From Natrarchaeobaculum aegyptiacum (GTDB lineage Archaea; Halobacteriota; Halobacteria; Halobacteriales; Natrialbaceae), in the NCBI RefSeq assembly GCF_002156705.1, contig NZ_CP019893.1:1178001-1242000 (forward strand): a stretch of DNA of 64,000 bases. Direction: 5' to 3'. Numbering within the stretch: position 1 is the stretch's first letter; each line of letters starts with the position of its first letter. The position numbers and the translations under genes are program-made. The notes under the pieces were generated by a model. The model made no database searches and had not been told where the DNA came from. It saw nothing but the letters and a program-made list of their open reading frames with translations. Positions 52,395 through 61,837 of the stretch are shown piece after piece.

Positions 52395-52508
52395 CCGAGA
52401 CGTCCCAGCGATGACGTACAGATCGTTCGCCGACTGCATCGAGAGGCAACAGCGTCGACCGGCCCGGACGAGAGACCGCCACGACCCGTCCCGTAGGGTG
52501 ACCGATCG

Positions 52509-54208
52509 ATGACCGGTCGGGACCGGAACACGACCGGAGCGGAACCGGAGCGAGACCGCGTCGTCCTGATCGGTAAAGAGAGCGTCGGGAAATCGGCCCT
52601 CGCGGCCGGTCTCACCGGTGCGGCCGCGACCGACCGGAACGTCCAGGGAACGACCGTCTCGAGCGAGGTCTACCGTACCGACGACCTCGAGGTCGTCGAC
52701 ACCCCCGGAATCACCCTCGAGGCCGACACGGAGACGACCCGGCGGGCCCTCGCCGCGCTCGAGCCGACCGACGAGGTCGTCCTCGTCGTCCCCGCGACGG
52801 ACCTCGATCGGGACCTCGCGACCTCCTGGCGCTGGTCGCGGGGCGAACGGGATCGATCGTCGTTACCTTCTGGGACAAGGTCGCGAGCCCGGAGGCCCGC
52901 GAGACGATCGCCGCACTCGAGTCTGACCTCGGGCTTCCGGTCGTTCCGGTCGACGCCCGGTCCCTTCGGCCGGTTGCGGCCGACGGCGGCGCAGGGATCG
53001 ACGTCGACGAAGTCACGCCAGCCGATGCCGCAGGCGTCCGCACGGCGATTCGCTACGGTGGGACGATTCCCGACGGGACCGACGTGACCGCGGGATGGGA
53101 ACTCGAGGCCACGGAAACGATCCTCGAGCGGCCGTACCTCGGTCCGGTGGCGGGAGCGCTCCTCCTGCTCGTCCCCGCGGCCATCGCCGTCTGGTTCGCG
53201 AACACGATCGCCGGGCGACTCGATCCGCTCGTCGGCGCGGCGCTCGAGCCCGCGGTCGGGTGGGCAGCAGGTCTGCCCGGACCGCTCGCGGCCATCCTCG
53301 GCGGCGAGTACGGCCTCCTCGCGATGGGACCGTTCCTGTTCGTCTGGGCGCTGCCGACGATGCTGATCTTCGCACTCGTGATCGGTGCCTACACCGCGAG
53401 CGGACTCGTGACCCGCATCACGGTCGCACTCCACCCGGTAATGGCCCGGATCGGCCTCACCGGCCGGGACCTCGTCCGTATCGTAATGGGCTTTGGCTGT
53501 AACGTCCCCGCCGTGACGAGCACCCGGAGCTGTTCGGACTGTACCCGCTGTACGACCATCTCGGCGATCTCCTTCGGGTCGGCCTGTTCCTACCAGTTCC
53601 CCGCGACGCTGGCCGTCTTCGCTGCCGTCGGCATGCCGTGGCTCGTCGGCCCGTACCTCGCGATCCTCGCCGCGACGACGCTGGTGTACGTCCGCCTGAT
53701 CGCTCCACCGACGGCCCGAACGACCGGCCTCGCAGTGGACCGCCGGACCTACCTCGAGTGGCCCCGTCCGCGAGCGATCTGGCGGGAGGCCCGCACCTCG
53801 CTCGCCAGTTTCGTGACCACGGCCCTGCCGGTCTTCGCGGGCATCTGCGTCGTCGCCGCGGTGCTCGAGTACGTCGGCGCGCTCTCCCGGCTCGGCGTCG
53901 TGCTTGCGCCGGCCATGGGTGCGTTCGCGCTGCCGGCAGAGGCCACACTTCCGATCGTCCTCGCGGCGATCCGCAAGGACGGGATCGCGCTCCTGACGGC
54001 CGAGACCGCGGGCGTCGCTACCCTCTCACCAGTCCAGGTGCTGGTAGCAGTCTACCTCGCCGGCGTCGTCCTCCCCTGTCTGGTGACCGCGGTTACGGTG
54101 GCTCGAGAAGTCTCCTGGCGGTTCGTCGCGTCGATGCTCGGCCGGCAGGCTCTGGCGGCAGTGGGGTTCGCACTGGCTATCGCCTGGACCGGGACGCTGC
54201 TGTTCTGA
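52509..54208 (+). pseudogene. feoB: FeoB-like GTP-dependent metal transporter, frameshifted
   Basis: The gene starts at ATG 52509 with a small G domain: GKESVGKS (G1) and DTPG (G3). At about 52822-52832 the frame is lost; the first frame ends at 53087 in unrelated residues, while the original protein continues in frame +2 (LLALVAGRTGSIVVTFWDKV...) without a stop to TGA at 54206-54208. The membrane part has the FeoB Gate pattern MGFGCNVPAV followed by a Cys-rich stretch (SCSDCTRC) and about eight helices. An internal ATG at 53084 could yield only the membrane part. Either a true inactivating shift, a programmed one, or a sequencing error. Confidence 0.8.
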
Positions 54209-54212
54209 GCTC

Positions 54213-54659
54213 CTAGCGCCGGTCGAGCTCCGGATCCCGGCTGGCCTCGCGTTCGACGGGCTCTCCCCTCCGATCACGGATCTCGCCGACGTACCGTTCG
54301 ACGTCCTCGACCCGCTCGGTCGCAACCAGCGTCTCGAGTTTGCGCTCGAACTCGAGATCGGTCAGTTCGCCGGCGGCGTAGCGCTGGCGGAGAATCTCGA
54401 GGGCCTCGGTTCGGCCGTCGGCTCTCCCTCCCGGGGGATCGGCCGTGACGTACTCGGCGACGTCGCTGGCCTCGAGGTCGGTCGTCACGCGCTCAGCGAA
54501 CTCGGTTCCGAAGATGAGCAGGAAGATCGCCAGCATGATCGCGATGCCGGTGTTGATCCAGGCCAGCGCGACCGTCGCCACGAGGGCCGCGAGGACGATC
54601 ACCACGATCGCGGTCGTCGAGACGTGGATAACCGGTCTGACCCCCTCCTCATCGGTCAT
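54213..54659 (-). CDS. Membrane protein with SHOCT domain
   Basis: 148 aa: two membrane helices (about 15-50), then a SHOCT segment (EILRQRYAAGELTDLEFERKLETLV, in two halves about 85-110) and a charged tail. Same architecture as 38551-39084 though the membrane parts differ. Convergent with the FeoB-like gene with four bases between stops. Confidence 0.8.
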   Translation of the reverse strand: MTDEEGVRPVIHVSTTAIVVIVLAALVATVALAWINTGIAIMLAIFLLIFGTEFAERVTTDLEASDVAEYVTADPPGGRADGRTEALEILRQRYAAGELTDLEFERKLETLVATERVEDVERYVGEIRDRRGEPVEREASRDPELDRR

Positions 54660-54876
54660 ACGTCGACAGTCACCTCACACGCACAAAAAGTCACTGCGAT
54701 AACACTTCGTTCCGATAGCTTTGCCTCCGTACGCTTATCAGTTGTTCACACGGCGACCGCCAGTGAGCTGCCTCAGTGAGCCCAGAGTACCAGTCTGGTC
54801 GGGTCACACGCAGGTGCGCGTGCGGACCGAGGGCGGCGGCCGTACCATAATATCCAGCCAATACAAGCTAGCCACG

Positions 54877-54885
54877 ATTATTAAC
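54877..54885. promoter_or_regulatory. ATTRTTAAC motif upstream of the FAD protein at 54932
   Basis: ATTATTAAC, 47-55 bases before the ATG, in the context GCCACGATTATTAACTAG; matches the cobW palindrome core and the 48635 site. Confidence 0.45.
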
Positions 54886-54931
54886 TAGAAGGGGTAAAGT
54901 AATAGCACCGTCTATCGTCGGACAACGATCC

Positions 54932-56236
54932 ATGCTCGAGTGCGCACTCGTCGGCGGTGGCATCCACGGAACGGTTCTCGCACAGCGGCTCCTCCAGGAG
55001 ACCCGGTTCGACCGATCCGATATCCGGATCCTCGACCCGAACGAGCGACTGCTCGCGTCCTTCCGGCGAAAGGCAGCGGCCTGTGAGATGGAGGCGATGC
55101 GCTCGACGTTCGTCCACCACGTCGGCACCGAACCGTTCGGTCTCGAGGACTTCGCCGAGGCCCGTGGACGGGAAGACGAGCTCCTGCCGACCCGGGAATA
55201 CCCACCGCGACCGTCGCTCGCACTCTTTCTCGACTACGCCGACGACGTGATCGAGCGCCGCGATCTCGCCGCCCTCCACCGGCAGGCTGCCGTCACGGGT
55301 ATCCAGCCCCGGGGCGACGGGCAGACGGGGTTCGTCCTCGAGACAGACGCCGGCGAATCGCTCGCAACACGCCGGGTCGTCCTCGCCATCGGCCACGGCG
55401 GCCGGTATCGTCGACCGTCGTGGGCCGAGGGCGTCGAGGGAGTCACGCACGTCTGGGACGACGAGTTCGATTCCCGTACGGACGGAGAGAGTGAAGACGA
55501 CAACAGGAACGGAGACGGGGACGACGACTGGAGCGAGGGCGAAGACGTGAACGAGGCCCAGGGCAGGACCGAGGACGACCGCGAGACCGTCGTCGTCGGC
55601 GGCGGCATCACCGCCGTCCAGCTCGCGACCTGCCTGGCCGAGCACGAATCCGTCACGTTGCTCTCGAGAGACGACCCCGCAGTCGCGACCGCCGAGGCCG
55701 ACCCGCGGTGGATCAACTGGGGCCACGTCAGTCGCCACCTCCACCGGCATCCACCGGGGTCGAAGCGGCGATTCGAGGTCGTCGAGGACGCCCACAACGC
55801 CGGGACGATTCCCCCACGGCTGTCCGAGCGCCTCGAGTCGCTCGTCGACGACGGCACGATGACCCACCGGATCGGCGACGTCCGGTCCGCCCGACGCGTC
55901 GACGGTCGCGTACGACTCCTGCTCGCAGACGGTGGCTGTCTCACCGCCGACCGCGTGGCGCTGGCGACCGGATTCGAGCCCGTCACCGAACACCCGTTCG
56001 TCGAACGAGTGGCAGCAGCCTGTGACCTCGAGCGAGGCTATCGCGGGATGCCGGTGCTCGAGGACGAGACCCTCGCGTGGCTGGGGACCGACGGCGACGC
56101 GCGGGAGCTGTACGTCTCCGGTGGGCTGGCCCGCGGCACCGCCGGGCCGCTCGCCGGGACCGTCGTCGGTGCGCGCCGTGCCGGTGATCGAATCGTTCGT
56201 GCGATCGATACTCGCACCCTCGTGACCGCCGACTGA
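54932..56236 (+). CDS. FAD/NAD(P)-binding oxidoreductase
   Basis: 434 aa. N-terminal FAD site CALVGGGIHGTVLAQRLL (about 4-21), a second dinucleotide site ETVVVGGGITAVQLATCLA (about 212-230) and the late ATGFEP typical of two-domain flavoproteins such as lysine/ornithine N-monooxygenase relatives. An Asp/Asn-rich insert (about 185-208) separates the domains. Substrate unknown. The shared upstream motif groups it with cobW and the FAD protein at 48689. Confidence 0.82.
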   Translation: MLECALVGGGIHGTVLAQRLLQETRFDRSDIRILDPNERLLASFRRKAAACEMEAMRSTFVHHVGTEPFGLEDFAEARGREDELLPTREYPPRPSLALFLDYADDVIERRDLAALHRQAAVTGIQPRGDGQTGFVLETDAGESLATRRVVLAIGHGGRYRRPSWAEGVEGVTHVWDDEFDSRTDGESEDDNRNGDGDDDWSEGEDVNEAQGRTEDDRETVVVGGGITAVQLATCLAEHESVTLLSRDDPAVATAEADPRWINWGHVSRHLHRHPPGSKRRFEVVEDAHNAGTIPPRLSERLESLVDDGTMTHRIGDVRSARRVDGRVRLLLADGGCLTADRVALATGFEPVTEHPFVERVAAACDLERGYRGMPVLEDETLAWLGTDGDARELYVSGGLARGTAGPLAGTVVGARRAGDRIVRAIDTRTLVTAD

Positions 56237-56397
56237 GACGGGCCATATCCGTCAGTTCCGGTGGGACCGCCACCCGGGGCACACTCCCGGTACATCGGTC
56301 CAGCAGTCCGTCCGAGCGGTGACCTGGACCGCGGGCGGAACGGGCAAAACCGTACGGAACCTGCACGGTTATCGACGAACGGCAGAAACATCGCGGT

Positions 56398-57669
56398 GTG
56401 CCACCGGACCCCAACCGCGTTCAGGCCCGCCTGCTCGAGGCCGACCGATACTACGGGTGGTTCGTCGTCGTCGGCTGTTTCGCGCTGTCGCTGATGACCG
56501 CCGGCACGATGTTCTCGTTCAGCGTCTTCCTCGGACCGGTGCTCGAGACGTTCGACCAGTCGTACGCGAACGCATCGCTCGTCTTCAGCGTCCAGTCGTT
56601 CGTCACTTTCAGCGGTGCCGCCGTCCTCGGGTTCGCGGTCGACCGCTACGGGTTAGGGCGGTTGCTCGTCGTCGCCGCCGTCTTGATTACCGTCGGACTC
56701 GTCGGGGCGAGCCAGTCGCCGTCGTTCGCGTGGGTGCTCCTCTCCTACAGCGTCGTCGCCGCGGCGGGCATGGGTATCACGTTCGTGGTCGCGTACACGA
56801 CGACGCCACGGTGGTTCGAGCGTCGCCGTGCCCTCGCGACCGGGGTCGCCGTCTCGGGCTGGGGTGTCGGTATCGTCGCCATGCCGCCGTTCGTCGAGGT
56901 CCTCATCGCTCGACTCGGCTGGCAACCGACCTACCTCGTCCTCGCCGGCCTGTTCCTCGTCGCCATCGCCGTCGCGATGGCCCTGCTCGCGAACCGACCG
57001 CAGGAACTCGGCGTCGACACCGGCGACGAGTTCGAAACGGCACCGAGCGTACTCGACGGCGGCCACCCCGCCTCCGTTCGAAGACAGCTCCAGAAGGCAC
57101 TCGAGGCCGTCTGGACGCCGCTGTTCGCGCTCGTGTTCGCCGCGCTCTTGCTGGCGTTCGTCCCGGCGAACGCGATCCTCGTCTACCTCGTCGACTTCAC
57201 CGAAGCCGCGGGCGTGAGCCGACAGATCGGCGTCATCGCCGTCAGTATCGTCGGCGGAATGAACGTCGTCGCGAAGTTCACCGCTGGCTGGGCCGCCGAC
57301 CGGATCGGCACCGACTGGATGATGGCCACCTGCGTCGTGTTGATGTGCGTCCCGACGCTGTTGCTCGTCGCAGTGCCAACCCCGACGACCGTCCTCGTCC
57401 TCTCGGCCGTCTTCGGCTTCGGCTACGGTGGGATCGCCGCGCTCATGTCGCCGCTCGTCGCGAACCTCTTCGGGACGGGCGACCTGAGCACCCTCTTCGG
57501 GATCACCTGCATCGGGTTCGCAGTCGCCGGCGTCTCCGTCCCCTACGCGGTCGGCCAGGGTCTCGACACGTTCGGGAACTACGAGATCCCGTTCGTGGTC
57601 ACCGCCGCCGTCGGCCTGCTGTCTGCCGTCCTCTTCGTCGGCGTCAGGCGTGCTCGAGCGGACGTCTGA
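56398..57669 (+). CDS. MFS transporter (OFA/monocarboxylate-like)
   Basis: 423 aa with twelve predicted helices, GTG start at 56398. The N-terminal segment YYGWFVVVGCFALSLMTAGTMFSFSVFLGP and DRYGLGRLL (loop 2-3) and the central loop of about 45 residues fit the oxalate/formate or monocarboxylate branch of the major facilitator superfamily. Substrate not predictable. Same direction as the flavoprotein gene, 161 bases after it. Confidence 0.88.
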   Translation: MPPDPNRVQARLLEADRYYGWFVVVGCFALSLMTAGTMFSFSVFLGPVLETFDQSYANASLVFSVQSFVTFSGAAVLGFAVDRYGLGRLLVVAAVLITVGLVGASQSPSFAWVLLSYSVVAAAGMGITFVVAYTTTPRWFERRRALATGVAVSGWGVGIVAMPPFVEVLIARLGWQPTYLVLAGLFLVAIAVAMALLANRPQELGVDTGDEFETAPSVLDGGHPASVRRQLQKALEAVWTPLFALVFAALLLAFVPANAILVYLVDFTEAAGVSRQIGVIAVSIVGGMNVVAKFTAGWAADRIGTDWMMATCVVLMCVPTLLLVAVPTPTTVLVLSAVFGFGYGGIAALMSPLVANLFGTGDLSTLFGITCIGFAVAGVSVPYAVGQGLDTFGNYEIPFVVTAAVGLLSAVLFVGVRRARADV

Positions 57670-57757
57670 TCCCCTGAGCTCCGCCATCAACCCATCGCCG
57701 GTGTCGCAGTCGACCGATTCCGCCCACGTTTTGTACTCGTGTAGAGTAGTGGACCAT

Positions 57758-58129
57758 ATGAGCAAGATCAGTCCCCCCGAACTCGAGGCCCGACTCGAGG
57801 GTGAGGACCCGCCGTACGTCCTCGACATCCGTCCGCGTGCGGGCTACCAGCGCGAGCACGTCCCCGGCAGTCACAACGTTCCGGTGTACGGTGACCTCCG
57901 GTCCGGTGACGACGCCGACCTCCGCGCGGCGATCGAGGACGTGCCGAACGGGAAGGAGGTCGTCACGGTCTGCAAGGCGGGGATCGTCGCCCGGAAGGCG
58001 ACCGCCGTGCTCGAGGAGGAAGGCTACGAGGCCACGACGCTCGCCGGTGGAATGCGCCGCTGGCGGGGCTACCAGAACGGGTCGCTCGGGTACCGCATTC
58101 GATCGGCGCTAACCGGACTGTTGCCGTAG
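57758..58129 (+). CDS. Rhodanese-like sulfurtransferase
   Basis: 123 aa, one rhodanese domain: YVLDIRPRAGYQREHVPGSHNVP and the active-site loop VCKAGIVARKA with the catalytic Cys. Sulfur transfer or redox signalling in the cytoplasm. The ATG follows a TATA-like region; the stop codon is overlapped by the start of a dispersed repeat (58128). Confidence 0.88.
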   Translation: MSKISPPELEARLEGEDPPYVLDIRPRAGYQREHVPGSHNVPVYGDLRSGDDADLRAAIEDVPNGKEVVTVCKAGIVARKATAVLEEEGYEATTLAGGMRRWRGYQNGSLGYRIRSALTGLLP

Positions 58130-58216
58130 TACCGTTCCAGGCGTTGACTGCAGGTCGAACCGGCCCGTGGCGACGGGTTCGACCCAGCAGTTCAGGCGTG
58201 GACCGCCACCAGTACC
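58128..58216. repeat. Short hairpin-bearing dispersed repeat, copy A
   Basis: Starts AGTACCGTTCCAGGCGTTGA and ends GCAGTTCAGGCGTGGACCGCCAC, given here by its outer parts; same ends as the copy at 61960-62124. Internal stem GGTCGAACC/GGTTCGACC (58153-58184). AGTACC occurs at both borders (58128-58133 and 58211-58216), possibly a target duplication. Confidence 0.6.
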
Positions 58217-58340
58217 AACGGGCGACGCCTGCGAGCCACGCTGGCGGACGAGCACGTGATCGACGGGTCGAGTATCCACGAACGTGTACTACGCGGACAA
58301 GGCGAAAGCGTTTTTGAGCACGGATACGGGGTTTCAGGTG

Positions 58341-58592
58341 ATGACCGCCTACACCGCGACGGTGACGGTTCGACTCAAACACGGCGTCCTCGACCCCGAG
58401 GCCGAGACGACCAAGCAGGCGCTCGAGCGGCTTGGCTTCGAACTCGAGGACCTGCGCTCGGCCGATCGGTTCGAGGTCGACCTCGAGGCCGACGACGCCG
58501 ACGACGCCCGCGAGCGTGCAGACGAGATGGCAGAACGGCTGCTGGCGAACCCGACCATCCACGACTACGACGTGGAGGTCGACGAACGGTAG
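58341..58592 (+). CDS. purS: Phosphoribosylformylglycinamidine synthase subunit PurS
   Basis: 83 aa from ATG 58341, the family start (TAYTATVTVRLKHGVLDPEAET); the ORF upstream to 58284 is not needed. PurS bridges PurL and PurQ in FGAM synthase. Followed after 59 bases by purQ. Confidence 0.93.
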   Translation: MTAYTATVTVRLKHGVLDPEAETTKQALERLGFELEDLRSADRFEVDLEADDADDARERADEMAERLLANPTIHDYDVEVDER

Positions 58593-58651
58593 ATGACCGT
58601 CTCTCACACACCGATCGAAACCGTCGGCCGAAACACCACGGGGTGGCGACT

Positions 58652-59338
58652 GTGACGGTTTCGATCATACGCTTCGGCGGTTCGAACTGCGACCGCGACG
58701 CCGAACGCGCACTCGGCCACCTCGGGATCGACGCCGAAATCGTCTGGCACGAAGACGGCCTCCCGGCAGCGACGACCGGAATCGTCCTCCCCGGCGGCTT
58801 CTCCTACGGGGACTACCTCCGTGCGGGCGCGATGGCCGCTCGCTCGCCCATCATGGACGAGGTCCGCGAGGCCGCCGCCGACGGCGTTCCCGTCCTCGGC
58901 ATCTGCAACGGCGCACAGATCGGCTGTGAATCCGGCCTCACCGAGGGCGCGTTCACCACCAACGAGAGCGCCCGCTTCCAGTGTGAACACGTCTACCTGC
59001 GGGTCGAACGCGACGACACCCCGTGGACCGAGGCCTACGAGGAAGGCGAGGTCATTCAGGTTCCTATCGCCCACGGTGAAGGCCGCTACGAGGTCGACGA
59101 CGAGCGCCTCGGGGAACTCGAGGACGAGGATCGAATCCTGTTCCGGTACTGCGACGCCGAGGGCGAGACGAGCCCCGACGTCAATCCGAACGGTTCGAAG
59201 CACAACGTCGCGGGCGTCGTCGGCGAGCGCGACACCGTCGCCGTCCTGATGCCCCACCCCGAACGCGTCACGCTCCCCGACGTCGGCCCCACCGACGGAC
59301 AGGGCGTCCTCCGTGGATTCGAGACCGCAAACGACTGA
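58652..59338 (+). CDS. purQ: Phosphoribosylformylglycinamidine synthase subunit PurQ
   Basis: 228 aa from GTG 58652 (VTVSIIRFGGSNCDRD matches the family N terminus). Class I glutamine amidotransferase: catalytic Cys in GICNGAQIG, His and Glu in MPHPERV. Supplies ammonia to PurL. Forms an operon with purS; purL is not in the window. Confidence 0.94.
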   Translation: MTVSIIRFGGSNCDRDAERALGHLGIDAEIVWHEDGLPAATTGIVLPGGFSYGDYLRAGAMAARSPIMDEVREAAADGVPVLGICNGAQIGCESGLTEGAFTTNESARFQCEHVYLRVERDDTPWTEAYEEGEVIQVPIAHGEGRYEVDDERLGELEDEDRILFRYCDAEGETSPDVNPNGSKHNVAGVVGERDTVAVLMPHPERVTLPDVGPTDGQGVLRGFETAND

Positions 59339-59371
59339 CTCGAGAAGAGCGGTTCGCTCGCGTCGCCGCCG

Positions 59372-60040
59372 TCAGATCCACTTGACGCCGACGTCGTGCA
59401 TGTCGTCGTTGTACTTCGCGATGTTGATCACCAGCGGCGTGACGCTCTCGGCCTCGGCGGCGTTCGCGAGCGGGCCGGCGTCGAGCGCGCGCAGGCCCTC
59501 GATCTCGTTCGAGAGGTCGAGGATCCGCTTTTTGGCATCCCCGTCGTCACCGACCACGAGCGTGTCGAGGTCGAACTCGAGATCGAGGTCGGCGAGTTTG
59601 CCGGCCGCGAGGTTGTGGTATGCACCGACGACGGGCACCTCGTCGGGAGCCTGCTCGGCGACGAGTTCGCTCACGCTGCCGACGCCCGGCGGGTGATAGT
59701 GCATCCCGTCTTCGTCGCCTTTCATTCCGACGGCGGGGGTGACGAGGATCGTCTCCTCGTCGAGTTCGTCTTCGACGGCCTCCACGGTATCGGCGACGTG
59801 ATACGGCGGGACCGAGAGGATCACGACATCGGCCCGGTCTGCGGCCATCTCGTTCGCGAAGCCCTTGACGTCGGCCTCGAGACCGCGGGCTTCGAGGTCG
59901 TCCTCGTAGTCGGCGACGGCGTCGCGGGCTTTCTCAGGGTCGCGCGAACCGATCAGGATCTCGTGGTCCGTATCGCGTGCAAATCGGAGCGCCAGTCCTT
60001 CGCCGATGTCGCCAGTGCCGCCAAGTAGTGCGAGTCGCAT
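59372..60040 (-). CDS. npdG: NADPH:coenzyme F420 oxidoreductase
   Basis: 222 aa with the short N-terminal Rossmann site LALLGGTGDIGEGLALR and IGSRDPEKA, which recognises NADPH phosphate; the middle VPPYHVADTV and PVVGAYHNLAAG are family features. It moves hydride between NADPH and F420 in the cytoplasm. Convergent with purQ. Confidence 0.92.
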   Translation of the reverse strand: MRLALLGGTGDIGEGLALRFARDTDHEILIGSRDPEKARDAVADYEDDLEARGLEADVKGFANEMAADRADVVILSVPPYHVADTVEAVEDELDEETILVTPAVGMKGDEDGMHYHPPGVGSVSELVAEQAPDEVPVVGAYHNLAAGKLADLDLEFDLDTLVVGDDGDAKKRILDLSNEIEGLRALDAGPLANAAEAESVTPLVINIAKYNDDMHDVGVKWI

Positions 60041-60139
60041 ACGCGAGGTCAGGACGGGAAGTGAATAAAAGGGAGGGAGCGCGGCCGATCTAGCCGGTAC
60101 TGGAGTCGTCCACTGCTCGACCAGCCACCGACTCGCCGG

Positions 60140-60550
60140 TCAGGGCCAGTCGTCACGGACGTCGCCGGCGTCGTCGTCCTCCTCGTCCATGGTGGCCGCG
60201 AGGATCCAGTCTGCGGCCTCGGCGGCGTCTTCGACGTCCAGATACTCCCAGCCGACTTCCTCGGCGAGTTCCTCGTCTTCGTCGTCGGCGCCGATGTAGA
60301 CGTAGCGGCCGGTCTGGAACTGGTCTTTGACGCCCTCGAGACTCTCTGCTTTCCCGCGTGGGCCGGAGAAGAAGTCCTGACGAATGCGGTTCTTGCGGGT
60401 GAAGTTCGTCACGACGTAGGTGGGTTTCTCCGAGACGACGCCGATGTACTCGGTCCAGCCTCTCGCGTCCTCGAACACGCGCTCGGGCGAGGCGAGCCGT
60501 TTCAGCGCCTCGAGTTCGAACGCGAGGGTCATGTCAGAGTCGCCGTTCAT
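60140..60550 (-). CDS. Conserved haloarchaeal protein (DUF7124-like)
   Basis: 136 aa, acidic, soluble: LAFELEALKRLASPERVFEDARGW, then VTNFTRKNRIRQDFFSGPRGKAES and a closing helix with DEEDDD. The pattern is conserved among haloarchaea as I recall; no known activity. ATG 60532 is a possible later start. Confidence 0.75.
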   Translation of the reverse strand: MNGDSDMTLAFELEALKRLASPERVFEDARGWTEYIGVVSEKPTYVVTNFTRKNRIRQDFFSGPRGKAESLEGVKDQFQTGRYVYIGADDEDEELAEEVGWEYLDVEDAAEAADWILAATMDEEDDDAGDVRDDWP

Positions 60551-60640
60551 ACGGGATCGAACGGCAGCACCGGGGAAAACGGCTTCGATACGGGCGACAG
60601 CGGGTCCTCGACCGCTCCCGTGGGAACCGGTCGCGAAGCC

Positions 60641-61837
60641 TCAGTAGAACGTCTCGCCGGCCTTGGCCTTCTCGACCAGCAGATCACACGGGAGCGTCTC
60701 GGCGAGCTTGTTCGTGTCCTCGTGGCGACTGGCGACCTCGGTCAATTTCTCGAGGATGACGTCTGCACCGACCTCGTCTGCCTTCTCGAGGGGACCCATC
60801 GGCCAGTTGCCGCCGAGTTTCGCGCCGGTGTCGACGTCCTCGACGCTGGCGACGTCGTTTTCGACCATCTTCGCGGCCTCGTTGACGATCGGGGCCCAGA
60901 CGAGCAGCGTGTCGAAGCCCTGGCCGGCGTCGACGGAGATTGCCGGGGAGTCCTGCTCGCTGTAATCGTAGTAGCCTGCGCCGGCTTTCTGCCCGTAGCG
61001 ACCCTTCTCGTAGAGCTGTTTGAGGATCGGACAGACCTCGGTCTCGTAGGACATCGGCCGGGTGTCTTCGAGGTGGTCCTGTTCGCCCTCGACGCGCAGC
61101 TGGATAGCACCGGTGTAGTCGGCGAGTTCGAACGGGCCCATCGGGAAGCCCTCCCTGTATTTCATCGCGGAGTCGATCTCCTCGATCGAGTGTTCGCCGC
61201 GGTAGACCATCCATGCAGGGCCCTCGCCGTAGGGACGCATGAGCCGGTTGACGATGAACGAAGGGATGTCGATCTTGCAGCGGATCGGCGTCTTGTCGAA
61301 CGACTCGATGAGTTCCTCGGCGGTGTCGGCGACCTCGTCGGGGGTGTGTTCGGTCATGATGACCTCGACGAGGTCCATCAGCATCGGCGGGTTGAACCAG
61401 TGGGTGCCGAGCACCTGACTCGGCCGGCTGGTCGATTCCGCAAGCTGGGTGATGTTTAGCCCGGAGGTGTTCGTCGCGAGGATGGCGTCCTCGGGGGCGA
61501 TCTCGTCCAGATCCTGAAAGATGTCCTCTTTGACCGACTGCTGTTCGACCGCAGCCTCGGTGACGAACTGTGCGCCGGAGACGGCCTCCTCCTGATCGGT
61601 CGTGAACGTCAGCCGGTCGAGTGCGGCCTCGACGTCTTCCTCCGTGGCTCCGCCTTTCTCGGCGGTCTTCTCGTAGGACCACTCGATCTCGCCGCGAGCC
61701 TCCTCGAGTTGCTCGGCGTCGATGTCGTTGACGTAGGTCTCGTAGCCTGCGAGCGCGGCCACGGCGGCGATCCCACGGCCCATCTGTCCGGAGCCGATCA
61801 CTGCGATAGTCTCGATCTCCTCAGTCGTGACAACCAT
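60641..61837 (-). CDS. 3-hydroxyacyl-CoA dehydrogenase
   Basis: 398 aa from ATG 61837 (ORF open to 61873). NAD site IAVIGSGQMGRGIAAV, the ATNTSGLNI segment, catalytic His in GTHWFNPP and the C-terminal helical domain with NRLMRPY and YEKGRYGQKAGAGYYDY. Oxidises L-3-hydroxyacyl-CoA in beta-oxidation or acts in the reverse, synthetic direction. No crotonase domain is fused. Confidence 0.93.
   Translation of the reverse strand: MVVTTEEIETIAVIGSGQMGRGIAAVAALAGYETYVNDIDAEQLEEARGEIEWSYEKTAEKGGATEEDVEAALDRLTFTTDQEEAVSGAQFVTEAAVEQQSVKEDIFQDLDEIAPEDAILATNTSGLNITQLAESTSRPSQVLGTHWFNPPMLMDLVEVIMTEHTPDEVADTAEELIESFDKTPIRCKIDIPSFIVNRLMRPYGEGPAWMVYRGEHSIEEIDSAMKYREGFPMGPFELADYTGAIQLRVEGEQDHLEDTRPMSYETEVCPILKQLYEKGRYGQKAGAGYYDYSEQDSPAISVDAGQGFDTLLVWAPIVNEAAKMVENDVASVEDVDTGAKLGGNWPMGPLEKADEVGADVILEKLTEVASRHEDTNKLAETLPCDLLVEKAKAGETFY

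Noticed and set aside
52379-52439. Earlier starts for the CobW protein
   Set aside because: They would place the operator palindrome within coding sequence and add a non-conserved N terminus before PVTVLSG.
56319-57828. Long frames on both strands over the MFS gene
   Set aside because: Arg-rich or Asp/Glu-rich shadows; the MFS frame has twelve hydrophobic helices.
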